The notes beneath the pieces were generated by a model. The model did no database searches and was not told where the DNA came from. It worked only from the letters and a program-made list of their open reading frames with translations. A stretch of DNA of 64,000 bases from Bosea vestrisii (GTDB lineage Bacteria > Pseudomonadota > Alphaproteobacteria > Rhizobiales > Beijerinckiaceae): contig NZ_CP126307.1 in NCBI RefSeq assembly GCF_030144325.1, positions 4,864,001-4,928,000 of the forward strand, read 5' to 3'. Shown here piece after piece: positions 9,475-17,886 of the stretch (position 1 is its first letter; every line of letters starts with the position of its first letter). The translations under genes were made by a program, and so were the position numbers.

Positions 9475-10074
9475 TCAGGGACGCGTCGAGCGAAATCCGG
9501 TCCTGTCCGCCTCGGTGATCTCGCGCAGCACCTTGCAGGGCACGCCAGCGGCGATGACACCAGCTGGCACGTCACGCGTCACGACGCTGCCGGCACCGAT
9601 GATGGCATCGTCGCCGATGCTGACGCCTTGCGTGATCTGGACACCGCCGCCGACCCAGACGCGGTTGCCGATCGTCACCGGCCTGGCATAGCAGCCGCCC
9701 GCCACCCGCTCGGCCGGGTCTATGGCATGATTCGAAGTGTAGATGCCGACGCGCGGGCCGAGCAGGACATGGTCGCCGATGGTGATCTCGCCGCCATCGA
9801 GCATGACGCAGTCGAAATTGGCGTAGAAGCTGCGGCCGATGCTGATGTTGAAGCCGAATTCGCAGCGGAAATTCGGCTCGAAAAGCGCACCTGGGCCGAC
9901 ATCGCGCAGGAAAGCGCGCAGCAGCGCCTCGCGCTCGGCCTGCGGCTGGCCGAAGCTGCGGTTGTAGGCGTCGGTCAGGCCGACGGCCCGCGCCCGGGCT
10001 GCGATCAGCTCGGGCGTGAGGTCGTCATACATGCGCCCCGACAGCATCAGGGCGCGCTGATCTTCGAGAGTCAT
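9475..10074 (-). CDS. sugar O-acetyltransferase (maltose acetyltransferase / NodL-LacA family)
   Basis: 199 residues from ATG 10074. Begins with the maltose-acetyltransferase N-terminal motif (RALMLSGRMYDDLTPEL) and continues into left-handed beta-helix hexapeptide repeats (ITIGDHVLLGPRVGIYTSNHAIDP..., VTIGNRVWVGGGVQI, VSIGDDAIIGAGSVV), with the catalytic histidine in TSNHAIDP. Transfers acetyl from acetyl-CoA to a sugar 6-OH. A longer frame upstream of 10074 is only a shadow of the aminotransferase. It lies 17 bases downstream of the aminotransferase stop and is probably cotranscribed. Confidence 0.92.
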   Translation of the reverse strand: MTLEDQRALMLSGRMYDDLTPELIAARARAVGLTDAYNRSFGQPQAEREALLRAFLRDVGPGALFEPNFRCEFGFNISIGRSFYANFDCVMLDGGEITIGDHVLLGPRVGIYTSNHAIDPAERVAGGCYARPVTIGNRVWVGGGVQITQGVSIGDDAIIGAGSVVTRDVPAGVIAAGVPCKVLREITEADRTGFRSTRP

Positions 10075-10091
10075 CGCGCCCTGCGCTCGCC

Positions 10092-11294
10092 TCAGCGCAG
10101 CTCGGCGCAGAAGCGCTGGATGCGGCGGCAGGCCTCTTCCAACTTCTCGTCCGAGGTGGCGTAGGAGATGCGGAAGTTCGGGCCGAGGCCGAAGGCAGTG
10201 CCGTGCACGGCGGCGACCGCCTCGTTCTCCAGCAGGCCCATGACCAGGTCCTCGTCGGTCTCGATCACCTTGCCGTTCGGCAGTGTCTTGCCGATCAGCC
10301 CCGAGCAGTCGGGATAGACGTAGAAGGCGCCTTCCGGCGTCGGGCACTTCAGGCCGCGGGTCTGGTTCAGCATCGAGACGACGAGGTCGCGCCGGCGCTC
10401 GAACGCCTTCTTGAACACCGGGATGTGCTCCTGCGTGCCGTCGAGCGCCTCGACCGCCGCCCATTGCGAGATCGCCGAGGTGCCCGAGGTCTGCTGGCCC
10501 TGGACCAGGTCCATGGCGTTGATCAGGTGCTGCGGGCCGGCGGCGTAGCCGATGCGCCAGCCGGTCATGGCATAGGACTTCGAGACGCCGTTCATGGTCA
10601 GCGTCCGCTCGTAAAGGCCCGGCTCGACCTGCGCCGGGGTGACGAACTTGAAGTCGCCATAGACCAGGTGCTCGTACATGTCGTCGGTCAGCACCCAGAC
10701 ATGCGGATGGCGCATCAGCACGTCGGTGAGTGCCTTCATCTCGGCATGGGTATAGGCGGCGCCGGACGGGTTCGAGGGCGAGTTCAGGATCAGCCACTTG
10801 GTCTTCGGCGTGATCGCGGCCTCGAGATCGGCCGGCTGGAGCTTGAAGTTGTTCTGGATGGTGGCTTCGCAGAAGGTCGGCGTACCGCCGCAGAGCGCGA
10901 CCATCTCGGGATAGCTGACCCAGTACGGCGCGACGCAGATGACCTCGTCGCCCGGGTTCAGCGTGGCGAGCAGCGCGTTGTAGATGACGTGCTTGCCGCC
11001 GGTGCCGACGATGGTCTGCGAGGCCTTATAGTCGAGACCGTTCTCGCGCTTCAGCTTGCGGGTGATCGCCTCGCGCAGCTGCGGGATGCCGGGGACCGGC
11101 GTGTACTTCGTCTCGCCGCGGCGGATCGCGGCGATCGCCGCCTCCTTGATATTGTCCGGCGTATCGAAATCGGGTTCGCCGACCGAGAGCGAGATCACGT
11201 CCTTGCCCTGCGCTTTCAGATCGCGCGCCTTCTGCGTGATGGTGATGGTCGCAGACGGCTTCACGCGCTTCAGGGCGTCGGCAAGGAAAGCCAT
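10092..11294 (-). CDS. class I pyridoxal-phosphate aminotransferase (aspartate aminotransferase type)
   Basis: 400 residues from ATG 11294 (MAFLADALKRVKPSATITIT), the typical N-terminus of the alphaproteobacterial AspC/AatA subgroup I-beta enzymes; the frame runs on upstream but without coding character. PLP lysine is K239 in GVSKSYAMTGWRIGY; NSPSNPSG (residues 171-178) and the phosphate-binding GTGGKHV are intact. Transfers amino groups between aspartate and 2-oxoglutarate and in some relatives prephenate. CTCCGGGAG-type SD (ccgGGAGatctgg) lies upstream. Downstream acetyltransferase probably shares the transcript. Confidence 0.93.
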   Translation of the reverse strand: MAFLADALKRVKPSATITITQKARDLKAQGKDVISLSVGEPDFDTPDNIKEAAIAAIRRGETKYTPVPGIPQLREAITRKLKRENGLDYKASQTIVGTGGKHVIYNALLATLNPGDEVICVAPYWVSYPEMVALCGGTPTFCEATIQNNFKLQPADLEAAITPKTKWLILNSPSNPSGAAYTHAEMKALTDVLMRHPHVWVLTDDMYEHLVYGDFKFVTPAQVEPGLYERTLTMNGVSKSYAMTGWRIGYAAGPQHLINAMDLVQGQQTSGTSAISQWAAVEALDGTQEHIPVFKKAFERRRDLVVSMLNQTRGLKCPTPEGAFYVYPDCSGLIGKTLPNGKVIETDEDLVMGLLENEAVAAVHGTAFGLGPNFRISYATSDEKLEEACRRIQRFCAELR

Positions 11295-11559
11295 GGGTCC
11301 AGATCTCCGGGAGGGCAACGGCGCCCGGCGCGGGCGCGGGCGTGGTTTAGGACCCTCGCGCGGGCACTGCAAGCCAGAGAGTCTTATATCGGCTAGAAAC
11401 GATAGGAATGGCAGCGGGGCGTGCCGCTGACGTTGAGCGAGAATGGCATATCGCCCGGCTGGCGGCTGGACCCATATCGCTGTGGCCTGAAACATGCTTG
11501 GAGAGAGGAAGCTGGGGAGCCGTAGGATAACAGCGCGCTGACGCGCAGAAGGCTCATGC

Positions 11560-12375
11560 ATGAAACTCCGGATCGGCTACGAGCTCGACTACGTCTTTCC
11601 ACAGCCGACCCCGATGATCCTGATGCTGCACGTGCATTTCAGCCGTGTTTCCGACCTCGCGGCGCCGGACCATATGCGCATCCAGCCGCCGACACCGGTC
11701 ACAGCCTATCGCGACGGCTTCGGCAACTGGTGCAGCCGCCTGGTCGCGCCGCAGGGCAGCGTGCGCATCTCCGCGGATGCGGTGATCAGCGATAGCGGCT
11801 TGCCCGAGGCGTTCGATCGCACGGCCGGGCAAGTGCCGGTGGAGCGCCTGCCGGAGGAATGCCTGATCTTCCTGCTCGCCAGCCGCTTCTGTGATTCCGA
11901 TCGCCTGCTCGATCTCGCCTGGCAGCTCTTCGGCCACACCCAGCCGGGTGCGCCGCGGGTTCAGGCGATCTGCGATTTCGTCAACCAGCGCATCGCCTTC
12001 GACTACATGGACGCCAGCGTGACCCGGAGCGCCTCCGAAGCCTATCGCGAAGGCCGCGGCGTCTGCCGCGACTATGCCCATCTCGCCATCGCCTTCTGCC
12101 GGGCGATGAACATTCCGGCGCGCTACTGCACCTGCTATCTCGGCGATGTCGGCACGCCGCCGCCCTGGCCGCCGGGCGATTTCGCCGCCTCGTTCGAGGC
12201 TTTCCTTGATGGCGGCTGGCAGATGTTCGATCCGCGTAACAATGTCCCGCGTATCGGCCGGGTGCTGATCGCGCGTGGGCGCGACGCCGCCGATGTCGCG
12301 ATCGCCACCACCTTCGGGCCGAACACGCTGACCGGTTTCAGGGTCTGGACGGACGAGGTCGGCGAGGCGGCTTGA
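11560..12375 (+). CDS. transglutaminase-like protein lacking the usual catalytic histidine
   Basis: 271 residues: an N-terminal beta-rich domain (about 1-95) and a transglutaminase-like core with the nucleophile motif GVCRDYAHL (Cys169). The segment that carries the His in typical members (AHAW-type) reads ASFEAFLDGGW at 210-220, and the following FDPRNN (223-228) has Asn where I remember His in rhizobial relatives (FDARHN). The protein may therefore be a non-catalytic or altered member. Cytoplasmic by sequence (no signal peptide). The 265-base region upstream up to the aminotransferase start contains no other ORF. Confidence 0.85.
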   Translation: MKLRIGYELDYVFPQPTPMILMLHVHFSRVSDLAAPDHMRIQPPTPVTAYRDGFGNWCSRLVAPQGSVRISADAVISDSGLPEAFDRTAGQVPVERLPEECLIFLLASRFCDSDRLLDLAWQLFGHTQPGAPRVQAICDFVNQRIAFDYMDASVTRSASEAYREGRGVCRDYAHLAIAFCRAMNIPARYCTCYLGDVGTPPPWPPGDFAASFEAFLDGGWQMFDPRNNVPRIGRVLIARGRDAADVAIATTFGPNTLTGFRVWTDEVGEAA

Positions 12376-12394
12376 GGCCCGTTGGCCGGGACCT

Positions 12395-12589
12395 CTACTT
12401 CTCGAAGAGCGGGGCGGTCTTGGCCGCCTTCGCCCGCAGCGGTGCCTTGCGGACCAGGCCCTTGCGGGTTGCCGGAGCGACGCTCGTGCTCTCCGCCTCT
12501 GCCGGTGCAGCGGCGACAGCTTGCACGAGAGCCGGCTGCGGTGCCGGCTTCTCGGGCTGGGTCGGATCGACCGTGCGGAAACGGATCAC
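12395..12589 (-). CDS. small Ala/Pro-rich hypothetical protein
   Basis: 64 residues starting at GTG 12589 (MIRFRTVDPTQPEKPAPQ) and ending in a basic tail (RKAPLRAKAAKTAPLFEK). No signal peptide or known domain. The GTG start overlaps the TGA stop of the upstream small gene in the sequence GTGA, the classic coupling overlap, which is the main reason to call it. Low complexity tempers the call. Basic tail suggests nucleic-acid or ribosome contact, but this is only inference. Confidence 0.5.
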   Translation of the reverse strand: MIRFRTVDPTQPEKPAPQPALVQAVAAAPAEAESTSVAPATRKGLVRKAPLRAKAAKTAPLFEK

Positions 12590-12720
12590 TTCTTCTTCGG
12601 TGCCGCCGCTGCCTTGGCGACAGCCGAGGCAAAGCCCGCGGGCGGTGTCGCGCTCGCCTTCGGCTTGTCCTTCTTAGGCTTCTTGGCCTCGCGATTGCTG
12701 CGCTGCTCGCCTTTTGCCAT
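12586..12720 (-). CDS. small basic hypothetical protein (44 aa)
   Basis: Starts at ATG 12720, MAKGEQRSNREAKKPKKDKP, then KASATPPAG and a C-terminal AAAAPKKK. Very short Lys-rich proteins with this MAKG-QRSNRE-KKPKKDK opening are widespread in Hyphomicrobiales annotation as hypothetical proteins (my recollection). GGAG is 8 bases upstream (gaAGGAGacgagac). Likely cytosolic and nucleic-acid associated given its charge; function unknown. Confidence 0.7.
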   Translation of the reverse strand: MAKGEQRSNREAKKPKKDKPKASATPPAGFASAVAKAAAAPKKK

Positions 12721-12861
12721 GTCTCGTCTCCTTCAGTGGAATAACAGGCGCCGCCACTTCGAAGCGGAGCAGCTCGAATCTGTGCTGGTCGAGACGACTG
12801 CGAACCTAGGTCATGGCGCCCGGTTTCCGGCTGCCACAGCCGGCCCGCGGAAACCGGATCG

Positions 12862-13191
12862 TCACGTCGAAGCAGGTGCGGAGCCTAGGGCAGAGTCGGA
12901 TGGAGAGCACGCGCTTTCTTGGCGAGACAGCGCTTCATCCACGCTGTGCCGGAGCGTCCATCGGCGCCTCACCATGGAGACGGTGCTTGCGCCCCAGCGC
13001 GGCCGGCCGAAGCAGGGAAAGCCGCGGCGGTTGAGGCGGCGGGCGATGTCGGCGGGATCGCTGATGCCGGCCTCGACGAGTTGGTCGATCAGCGCGCCGG
13101 CTGCCTCAAGGAAGATGGCGAGCAGCGCCCTGTCGAGGTCGCGGCTCGCCTTGTCGGCGGCGGACATCCCGTCAATGGATGCCCAGGCCAT
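12862..13191 (-). CDS. hypothetical protein with recombinase-like HTH
   Basis: 109 residues. The central part, DPADIARRLNRRGFPCFGRP followed by RWGASTVSMVRRRW, resembles the small helical DNA-binding module of serine-recombinase proteins (ARxLNxxGxxxPxGxxWxxSTV), here alone and without a catalytic domain. ATG 13191 overlaps the preceding gene by 20 bases; ATG 13167 (MSAADKASRDLDRALL) is the alternative start. It forms a run of three tiny minus-strand genes. May be a regulator; unproven. Confidence 0.6.
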   Translation of the reverse strand: MAWASIDGMSAADKASRDLDRALLAIFLEAAGALIDQLVEAGISDPADIARRLNRRGFPCFGRPRWGASTVSMVRRRWTLRHSVDEALSRQESACSPSDSALGSAPAST

Positions 13192-13402
13192 AGCTCGGTT
13201 CGACCTCGTTCGGCGAGATCAGCACGGCATTGGGGTGGCCGCCTTCGGAGAGGGCGAAGCGGACGGCTTCCTTCTGGTTGCGGAAGATGCCTTCGCTGCG
13301 GCCTTCCAGGTCGCGCGCGACCCATAAGCCGTGGCTCGATTGGCCGACCAGGAAGAGGTGACTCTCGCCATTGAGCGGCTGTAGCGGCTTGGACTGTCCC
13401 AT
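13172..13402 (-). CDS. hypothetical protein (76 aa)
   Basis: Starts at ATG 13402: MGQSKPLQPLNGESHLFLVG, then QSSHGLWVARDLEGRSEGIF and RNQKEAVRFALSEGG. The pattern of a glycine-tryptophan turn followed by KEAVRFA resembles DUF2188-like small proteins, in which a protein residue ladder reads out as a beta-strand pair plus helix. A longer upstream frame overlaps the next gene and lacks coding character. No catalytic residues apparent. Sits 10 bases downstream of the small membrane protein gene. Confidence 0.65.
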   Translation of the reverse strand: MGQSKPLQPLNGESHLFLVGQSSHGLWVARDLEGRSEGIFRNQKEAVRFALSEGGHPNAVLISPNEVEPSYGLGIH

Positions 13403-13412
13403 GGTGGCGCTC

Positions 13413-13598
13413 TCAGTTCGGCAAGGCGAACCAGGCGCGCAGGCCGATGAACGCTGCGGCTGCCAGTGCGAACACGGCGAGCGCGACCATCTCGGCGCAG
13501 AGGATCCCAATGACCGGGCGGCGGCCGGCGACGCTGTCATAGACGGCGCGGGCGCGGCGCTGCTGGGTGGTGCGGAACAAGGCGTTGTTCATCGACAT
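13413..13598 (-). CDS. small single-pass membrane protein (61 aa)
   Basis: MSMNNALFRTTQQRRARAVY then a hydrophobic helix at about residues 28-58 (VIGILCAEMVALAVFALAAA...). Start at ATG 13598 is well supported by GGAGGT 5 bases upstream; the in-frame ATG 13610 is rejected because it contains that Shine-Dalgarno. The N-terminus is basic and should face the cytoplasm. Probably cotranscribed with the following 76-residue gene. Function unknown. Confidence 0.65.
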   Translation of the reverse strand: MSMNNALFRTTQQRRARAVYDSVAGRRPVIGILCAEMVALAVFALAAAAFIGLRAWFALPN

Positions 13599-13724
13599 AT
13601 CGACCTCCATCGATGCCGATGATGTAGGTCCGGCCCCGATAAGGCCGCCATGCGGAAGGTGTTGGCGCGCATAAGGCCGGCATAAAGGCTTGCGCGACGC
13701 CTTCCCGGCTGCGATGCGGGCGCC

Positions 13725-14201
13725 ATGAATGCTCCCGCCACGATCATGATCTATGTCGACGCCGACGCCTGCCCGGTGAAGCCGGAGATCTACCGTGTCG
13801 CCGGGCGGCACAGGCTCAGGGTCTTCGTCGTCGCCAACAGCTTCATGCAGGTGCCGCGCGAGCCCTGGATCGAGCGCGTCGTCGTGCCCGGCAACTTCGA
13901 TGCTGCCGATGACTGGATCGCCGAACGGGCCGGCCGGGGTGCAATCGTCATCACCGCCGATATCCCGCTCGCCGATCGCTGCATCAAGGCTGGGGCGGAT
14001 GTGATCGGCCCGACCGGAAAACCCTTCACCGAAGCCTCGATCGGCATGGCGCTGGCGACGCGCGACATGATGGAGGACCTGCGTGCCATGGGCAGCGTCA
14101 GCGGTGGTCCCAAGCCGTTCTCCGCGAGGGATCGCTCGGCCTTCCTGCAGGCGCTGGATGTCGCGGTGCAGCGCCTGAAGCGGGCGGGGTTCTCCGCCTA
14201 G
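13725..14201 (+). CDS. YaiI/YqxD (UPF0178, DUF188) family protein
   Basis: 158 residues with the DUF188 signatures IYVDADACPVKPEIYRVA at the N-terminus, ADIPLADRCIKAGADVIGP in the middle and a C-terminal KPFSARDRSAFLQALD. The conserved aspartates of VDADACP resemble a PIN-like nuclease centre, which has led to proposals that the family are RNases; no activity is established. Full length for the family (about 150 aa). Divergent from the small membrane protein gene, and convergent with the broken metallopeptidase gene 5 bases downstream. Confidence 0.92.
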   Translation: MNAPATIMIYVDADACPVKPEIYRVAGRHRLRVFVVANSFMQVPREPWIERVVVPGNFDAADDWIAERAGRGAIVITADIPLADRCIKAGADVIGPTGKPFTEASIGMALATRDMMEDLRAMGSVSGGPKPFSARDRSAFLQALDVAVQRLKRAGFSA

Positions 14202-14206
14202 CTCAG

Positions 14207-15186
14207 CTAGGGAACTTGCCCCGGTTGAACAATCTTGGGCAGGAATCCCGCAGCCAGCAGCAGCCGCTTCTGACGCGCAGACACCTCGTTCAGGCTGCGG
14301 CGGAAATCGATCCTGTGCACATACATCCACCCGAGTTTCATCGGTGTCTGCCGGCGCAGGCGCGAAATCCATGGCGTGGCGTCATGTTCCGTCACGACGG
14401 TCCCGCCGCCCATGATCGAATAGTATCGTCCGAGTGTTCGGCCATATTGCGCGTTGTCTTGCTGGGCTCTGGGAAGGGTGAGCGCATAGGACCGATCGAT
14501 GTGGTCAAACACTTTCGATCCGGGATTGCGGAGCCAGTGGCCGACCTCGTGCGCGGCAGCAAATTGACCGGTTTTTCCACCGATCCCGCGTGCCCGGCCT
14601 GCAGTGAAGTTGTGCTCTCCGTACTGGACGCTTTCATCCGTGATGCGGGTCATCCGGTCTCGGAAGGTCACGCCTGGATTGGCCAGATGCGCGACTTCGA
14701 TGATGGCATGGCTATCCGCACCGGTTGGCTGCAAATCGATTTCGAGCACACCGACGACATGCGCCGGCACTCTTGGATTGCCGATCAATTGCCGGAAGTC
14801 GGCGTCACTCAAGCTGTCTCCGCTTTCGGTCGGGAGGAACACCATCTGGTTGTTCCAGACGGTCTCGACGATGCTTTTGAAGCGCTTGGTGAAATCCTGC
14901 CATTCGCTGACGAGCCAGCTGCGGCAGGGAACGGGTTGGCCGCTGGCGTCGACAACGCTGCCGCGTTTGAAATCGGCCTCGCTCGCGGCCAGGTGAGACG
15001 GGGGAGCGGCCCCGGACGCGATCCCGGAACTTTGGCGGTCTTGGAGCTTCTTGCCCACGCCGTGGAGGGATCGAGAGGGACAAGCGTCACTTTCAACCTG
15101 ATGCGAAGCTGCGCAGGTTGCCCTGTGCGTGCGCGGTCGAAAAACGAGTCATAGTTTGGCTCGAGGATGAAGGGCCGGATCGCCAT
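14207..15186 (-). pseudogene. zincin-like metallopeptidase gene interrupted by a frameshift
   Basis: The 3' frame (14207-15058) contains a zincin site HEVGH followed 12 residues after the second His by another His (FDHID), and a Met-turn-like SIMGGG segment. No good start exists in that frame: upstream it meets TGA at about 15150. A different frame opens at ATG 15186 with AGGTGA upstream (MAIRPFILEPNYDSFFDRAR, then QLRIRLKVTLVPLDPS) and reads coherently until about 15070. Restoring one base between 15055 and 15075 joins both into one 326-residue protein; the total length of 980 bases is one short of a multiple of three. Lower GC than its neighbours. Either a real pseudogene or a sequencing error. 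Confidence 0.6.
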
Positions 15187-15387
15187 TTGGTCACCTGCGC
15201 TTTGGGAGCAGATTGGAGCGGAAAAATTCTCGCTCGAGGCACGGCTATCCGCGTCAGCCTAGCAGCAGCGGTGCAACATCGCCATGCTATGCGTGCGGTA
15301 AGCTGCGGGCGGCTGGACGAATTGAGACGTTGCCCCTAATCCTGCGGCGAAAGCCCGTCTCTCAATCGGGCTCCCGGGAGGATATTC

Positions 15388-16362
15388 ATGTCGCTGACCC
15401 GCCGTTCCACGCTCGGCCTCGTTGCCGGCGCCGTCTTCGCTCCGGCCATCGTCCGGGCGCAGAGCTATCCGTCGAAGACCATCACCCTGGTGGTGCCATA
15501 TCCGGCCGGCGGGCCGACGGATGCGATCGCGCGCTTCGTCGCGCAGGACCTCTCCACCTCGATCGGCCAGAACGTCCTTGTCGACAATCGCGCCGGCGCC
15601 TCTGGCGCGGTCGGCACCCGCGCCGTCGCGCATGGCGCAGCCGACGGCCACACCTTCATCTTCGGCAACAACCAGACGCACGGGAACAACATGTTCCTGC
15701 TGAAGGAGCCGGGCTACGACGCGGTCAAGGATTTCGCGCCGGTCGCCGGCGTCGGCGCCTTCGAGCACGCCTTCGTCGTCCGCAACGACCTGCCGGCCAA
15801 AAACATCAAGGAGCTGATCGCGCTCGCCAAGGCCGATCCGGGCAAGCTCAATTACGGCTCGACCGGCGTCGGCTCCGGCTCGCATCTCGCCATGGAGCTG
15901 TTCATGCAGCGCACCGGCATCAAGATGACGCATGTGCCGTTCAGGGGCGCCGCGCCGCTGGTGCAGGAGATCATCGGCGGACGCATCGACATCGCCAATT
16001 CGACGCTGCCTTCGGTGCTGGAGCAGATCAATGCCGGCACGCTGCGGGCGATCGCGCTGGCGAGCCCGGAGCGCAACCCGCGCGCCAAGGACATCCCGAC
16101 CCTGCGTGAGCAGGGCGTGACGGATGCCGACGCCGATAGCTGGGCCGCTTTCTTCGCTCCGGCGGCGACACCGGCACCGATCCTGGAGGCGCTGTCGAAG
16201 GCCGTGCTGGCCTCGATCGCCAAGCCGGCTGTGACCGAGCAGATCCTCAAGCTCGGCTTCACGCTCAAGGTCCGCGATCCCGCGGCTTTCAAGCCCTACC
16301 ACCAACAGGAAATCGCGACCTGGGAGAAGATCATCAAGGAGGCCGGCGTCAAGCCGGAGTGA
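15388..16362 (+). CDS. Bug-family tripartite tricarboxylate transporter binding protein
   Basis: 324 residues. N-terminal twin-arginine signal (LTRRSTLGLVAGAVFAPAIVRA), then the Bug/TctC signatures YPSKTITLVVPYPAGGPTDA, NRAGASGAVGTRAVA, and GSGSHLAMELFMQRTGIKMT. Such periplasmic receptors capture carboxylates for TctAB membrane partners, or act as sensors, and are expanded as orphans in many proteobacteria. GGGAGG is 7 bases upstream of ATG. No tctA/tctB nearby; the next gene is an oxidoreductase, so the ligand may be its substrate (inference). Confidence 0.93.
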   Translation: MSLTRRSTLGLVAGAVFAPAIVRAQSYPSKTITLVVPYPAGGPTDAIARFVAQDLSTSIGQNVLVDNRAGASGAVGTRAVAHGAADGHTFIFGNNQTHGNNMFLLKEPGYDAVKDFAPVAGVGAFEHAFVVRNDLPAKNIKELIALAKADPGKLNYGSTGVGSGSHLAMELFMQRTGIKMTHVPFRGAAPLVQEIIGGRIDIANSTLPSVLEQINAGTLRAIALASPERNPRAKDIPTLREQGVTDADADSWAAFFAPAATPAPILEALSKAVLASIAKPAVTEQILKLGFTLKVRDPAAFKPYHQQEIATWEKIIKEAGVKPE

Positions 16363-16375
16363 TTCTGGCAAGCCG

Positions 16376-16473
16376 CGTCATTCTCGGACGCAGCGAAGCG
16401 GAGATCCGAGAATCTCGGAAACGTCAGGGCGCCTTCTCGTCCTGAGATGGTCGGCTCAAGGCCGACCATGACG
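16376..16473 (+). repeat. palindromic intergenic repeat, family B
   Basis: Between the Bug gene and the SAF dehydrogenase. It opens with cgtcattctcggac, contains a first hairpin (tctcgga ... tccgaga) and a second perfect hairpin atggtcgg-ctcaagg-ccgaccat (16447-16469), and closes with gaccatgacg, the complement of the opening tgtcat-type end. Same outer logic as family A (cgtcatt at one end, atgacg at the other). Confidence 0.7.
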
Positions 16474-16497
16474 ACCTGATACCGCCGGAGCCTGCCC

Positions 16498-17802
16498 ATG
16501 AATCTCATGCCCAAGCTCGCCGCCCGCCGCGAGGCCGGTCGCCCGGTTCGTTGCGCGCTGATCGGCGCTGGCAAGTTCGGCTCGATGTTCCTCGCCCAGG
16601 TTCCGCATATCGAGGGGCTCGAGGTCGCAGCGATCGCCGATCTCGATCCGGAGCGGGCGCGCCAGGCCTGTCGCACCGTCGGCTGGGACGAGGCCCGCAT
16701 CGCCCGCACACGCTTCGTCGATAGCGGCGTCGCGGCAGCCGAAATTGACGGGGTCGAGGTGGTGATCGAGGCGACCGGGCATCCGGCCGCGGGCGCTCGC
16801 CACGCGCTCGCCGCGATCACGGCCGGGCACCATATCATCATGGTCAATGTCGAGGCCGATGTGCTGGTCGGCCCCGTGCTGGCGGCGAAGGCGAGGGCGG
16901 CGGGCGTGGTCTATTCGATGGCCTATGGCGACCAGCCGGCGCTCGTCGCCGAGATGGTCGACTGGGCCCGCGCGGCGGGCTTCACCGTCGCAGCCGCCGG
17001 CAAGGGCACCAAATACCTGCCGGCTTATCACCGCGTCACCCCGGATGAGGTCTGGAGCCATTACGGGTTGACGCCGGAGGCGGCGAAGGCCGCTGGCATG
17101 AACCCGCAAATGTTCAACTCCTTCCTCGACGGCACCAAATCGGCGATAGAGATGGCGGCGATTGCCAATGCCTGCGGGCTCGACGTGCCCGCTGATGGCC
17201 TTAGCTTTCCGCCCTGCGGCGTCGACGATCTCGCCCATGTGCTGAGGCCGAAGGCGCTCGGCGGCCAACTCGAGCGCGACGGCATGGTCGAGGTCGTCTC
17301 CTCGCTGGAGCGCGACGGCCGGCCGGTCTTCCGCGACCTGCGCTGGGGCGTCTATGTCGTGCTCAAGGCGCCGAACCCCTACGCCGCCGCCTGCTTCAAG
17401 CAATACGGTTTGCCGACCGATTCCACCGGCCTCTATGCGGCGATGTACAAGCCCTTCCACCTGATCGGGCTCGAACTCTCGATCTCGGTGCTGAACGCGG
17501 CATTGCGCGGCGAGGCCACCGGCGCGACCCGCAGCTGGCGCGGCGATGCGGTCGCGACCGCCAAGCGCGACCTCAAGGCCGGCGAGATGCTCGACGGGGA
17601 GGGCGGCTACACCGTCTACGGCAGGCTGATGTCGGCCGCCGCCAGCCGCGCGGCGAAGGCGCTGCCGATCGGGCTGGCGCATGGCGTGACATTGAAGCGC
17701 GACGTTGCCGCCGGCTCGGTAGTCACCAGCGCCGACGTTGCGCTGGATGAAACCTCGCAGATCGTCTCACTTCGGCGTGAGCTCGAAGCAACCAGCAGCT
17801 GA
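16498..17802 (+). CDS. NAD(P)-dependent oxidoreductase with SAF domain (COG4091)
   Basis: 434 residues. Rossmann dinucleotide motif CALIGAGKFGSMFL near residues 20-33, acid at IADLDPERA, a homoserine-dehydrogenase-like middle (KGTKYLPAYHRVTPDEVW) and a C-terminal SAF domain (GLAHGVTLKRDVAAGSVVTS, then ADVAL). This is the COG4091 family, often misnamed flagellar biosynthesis protein because SAF resembles FlgA. Members act on four-carbon sugar acids or erythronate-like branched substrates in some organisms, but the reaction here is not determinable. Probably functions with the Bug receptor 135 bases upstream. Confidence 0.85.
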   Translation: MNLMPKLAARREAGRPVRCALIGAGKFGSMFLAQVPHIEGLEVAAIADLDPERARQACRTVGWDEARIARTRFVDSGVAAAEIDGVEVVIEATGHPAAGARHALAAITAGHHIIMVNVEADVLVGPVLAAKARAAGVVYSMAYGDQPALVAEMVDWARAAGFTVAAAGKGTKYLPAYHRVTPDEVWSHYGLTPEAAKAAGMNPQMFNSFLDGTKSAIEMAAIANACGLDVPADGLSFPPCGVDDLAHVLRPKALGGQLERDGMVEVVSSLERDGRPVFRDLRWGVYVVLKAPNPYAAACFKQYGLPTDSTGLYAAMYKPFHLIGLELSISVLNAALRGEATGATRSWRGDAVATAKRDLKAGEMLDGEGGYTVYGRLMSAAASRAAKALPIGLAHGVTLKRDVAAGSVVTSADVALDETSQIVSLRRELEATSS

Positions 17803-17886
17803 ATCGTGCATTCTCTTTGAACGGTCGCCCCGGATCGGCACGGCTGACGCCGCTCGTCCAGAGTGACCCATCATCAGGAGATGTCG

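Noticed and set aside
13599..13612. Alternative start MEVDM of the small membrane protein
   Set aside because: It would place the Shine-Dalgarno inside the coding region; ATG 13598 is better.
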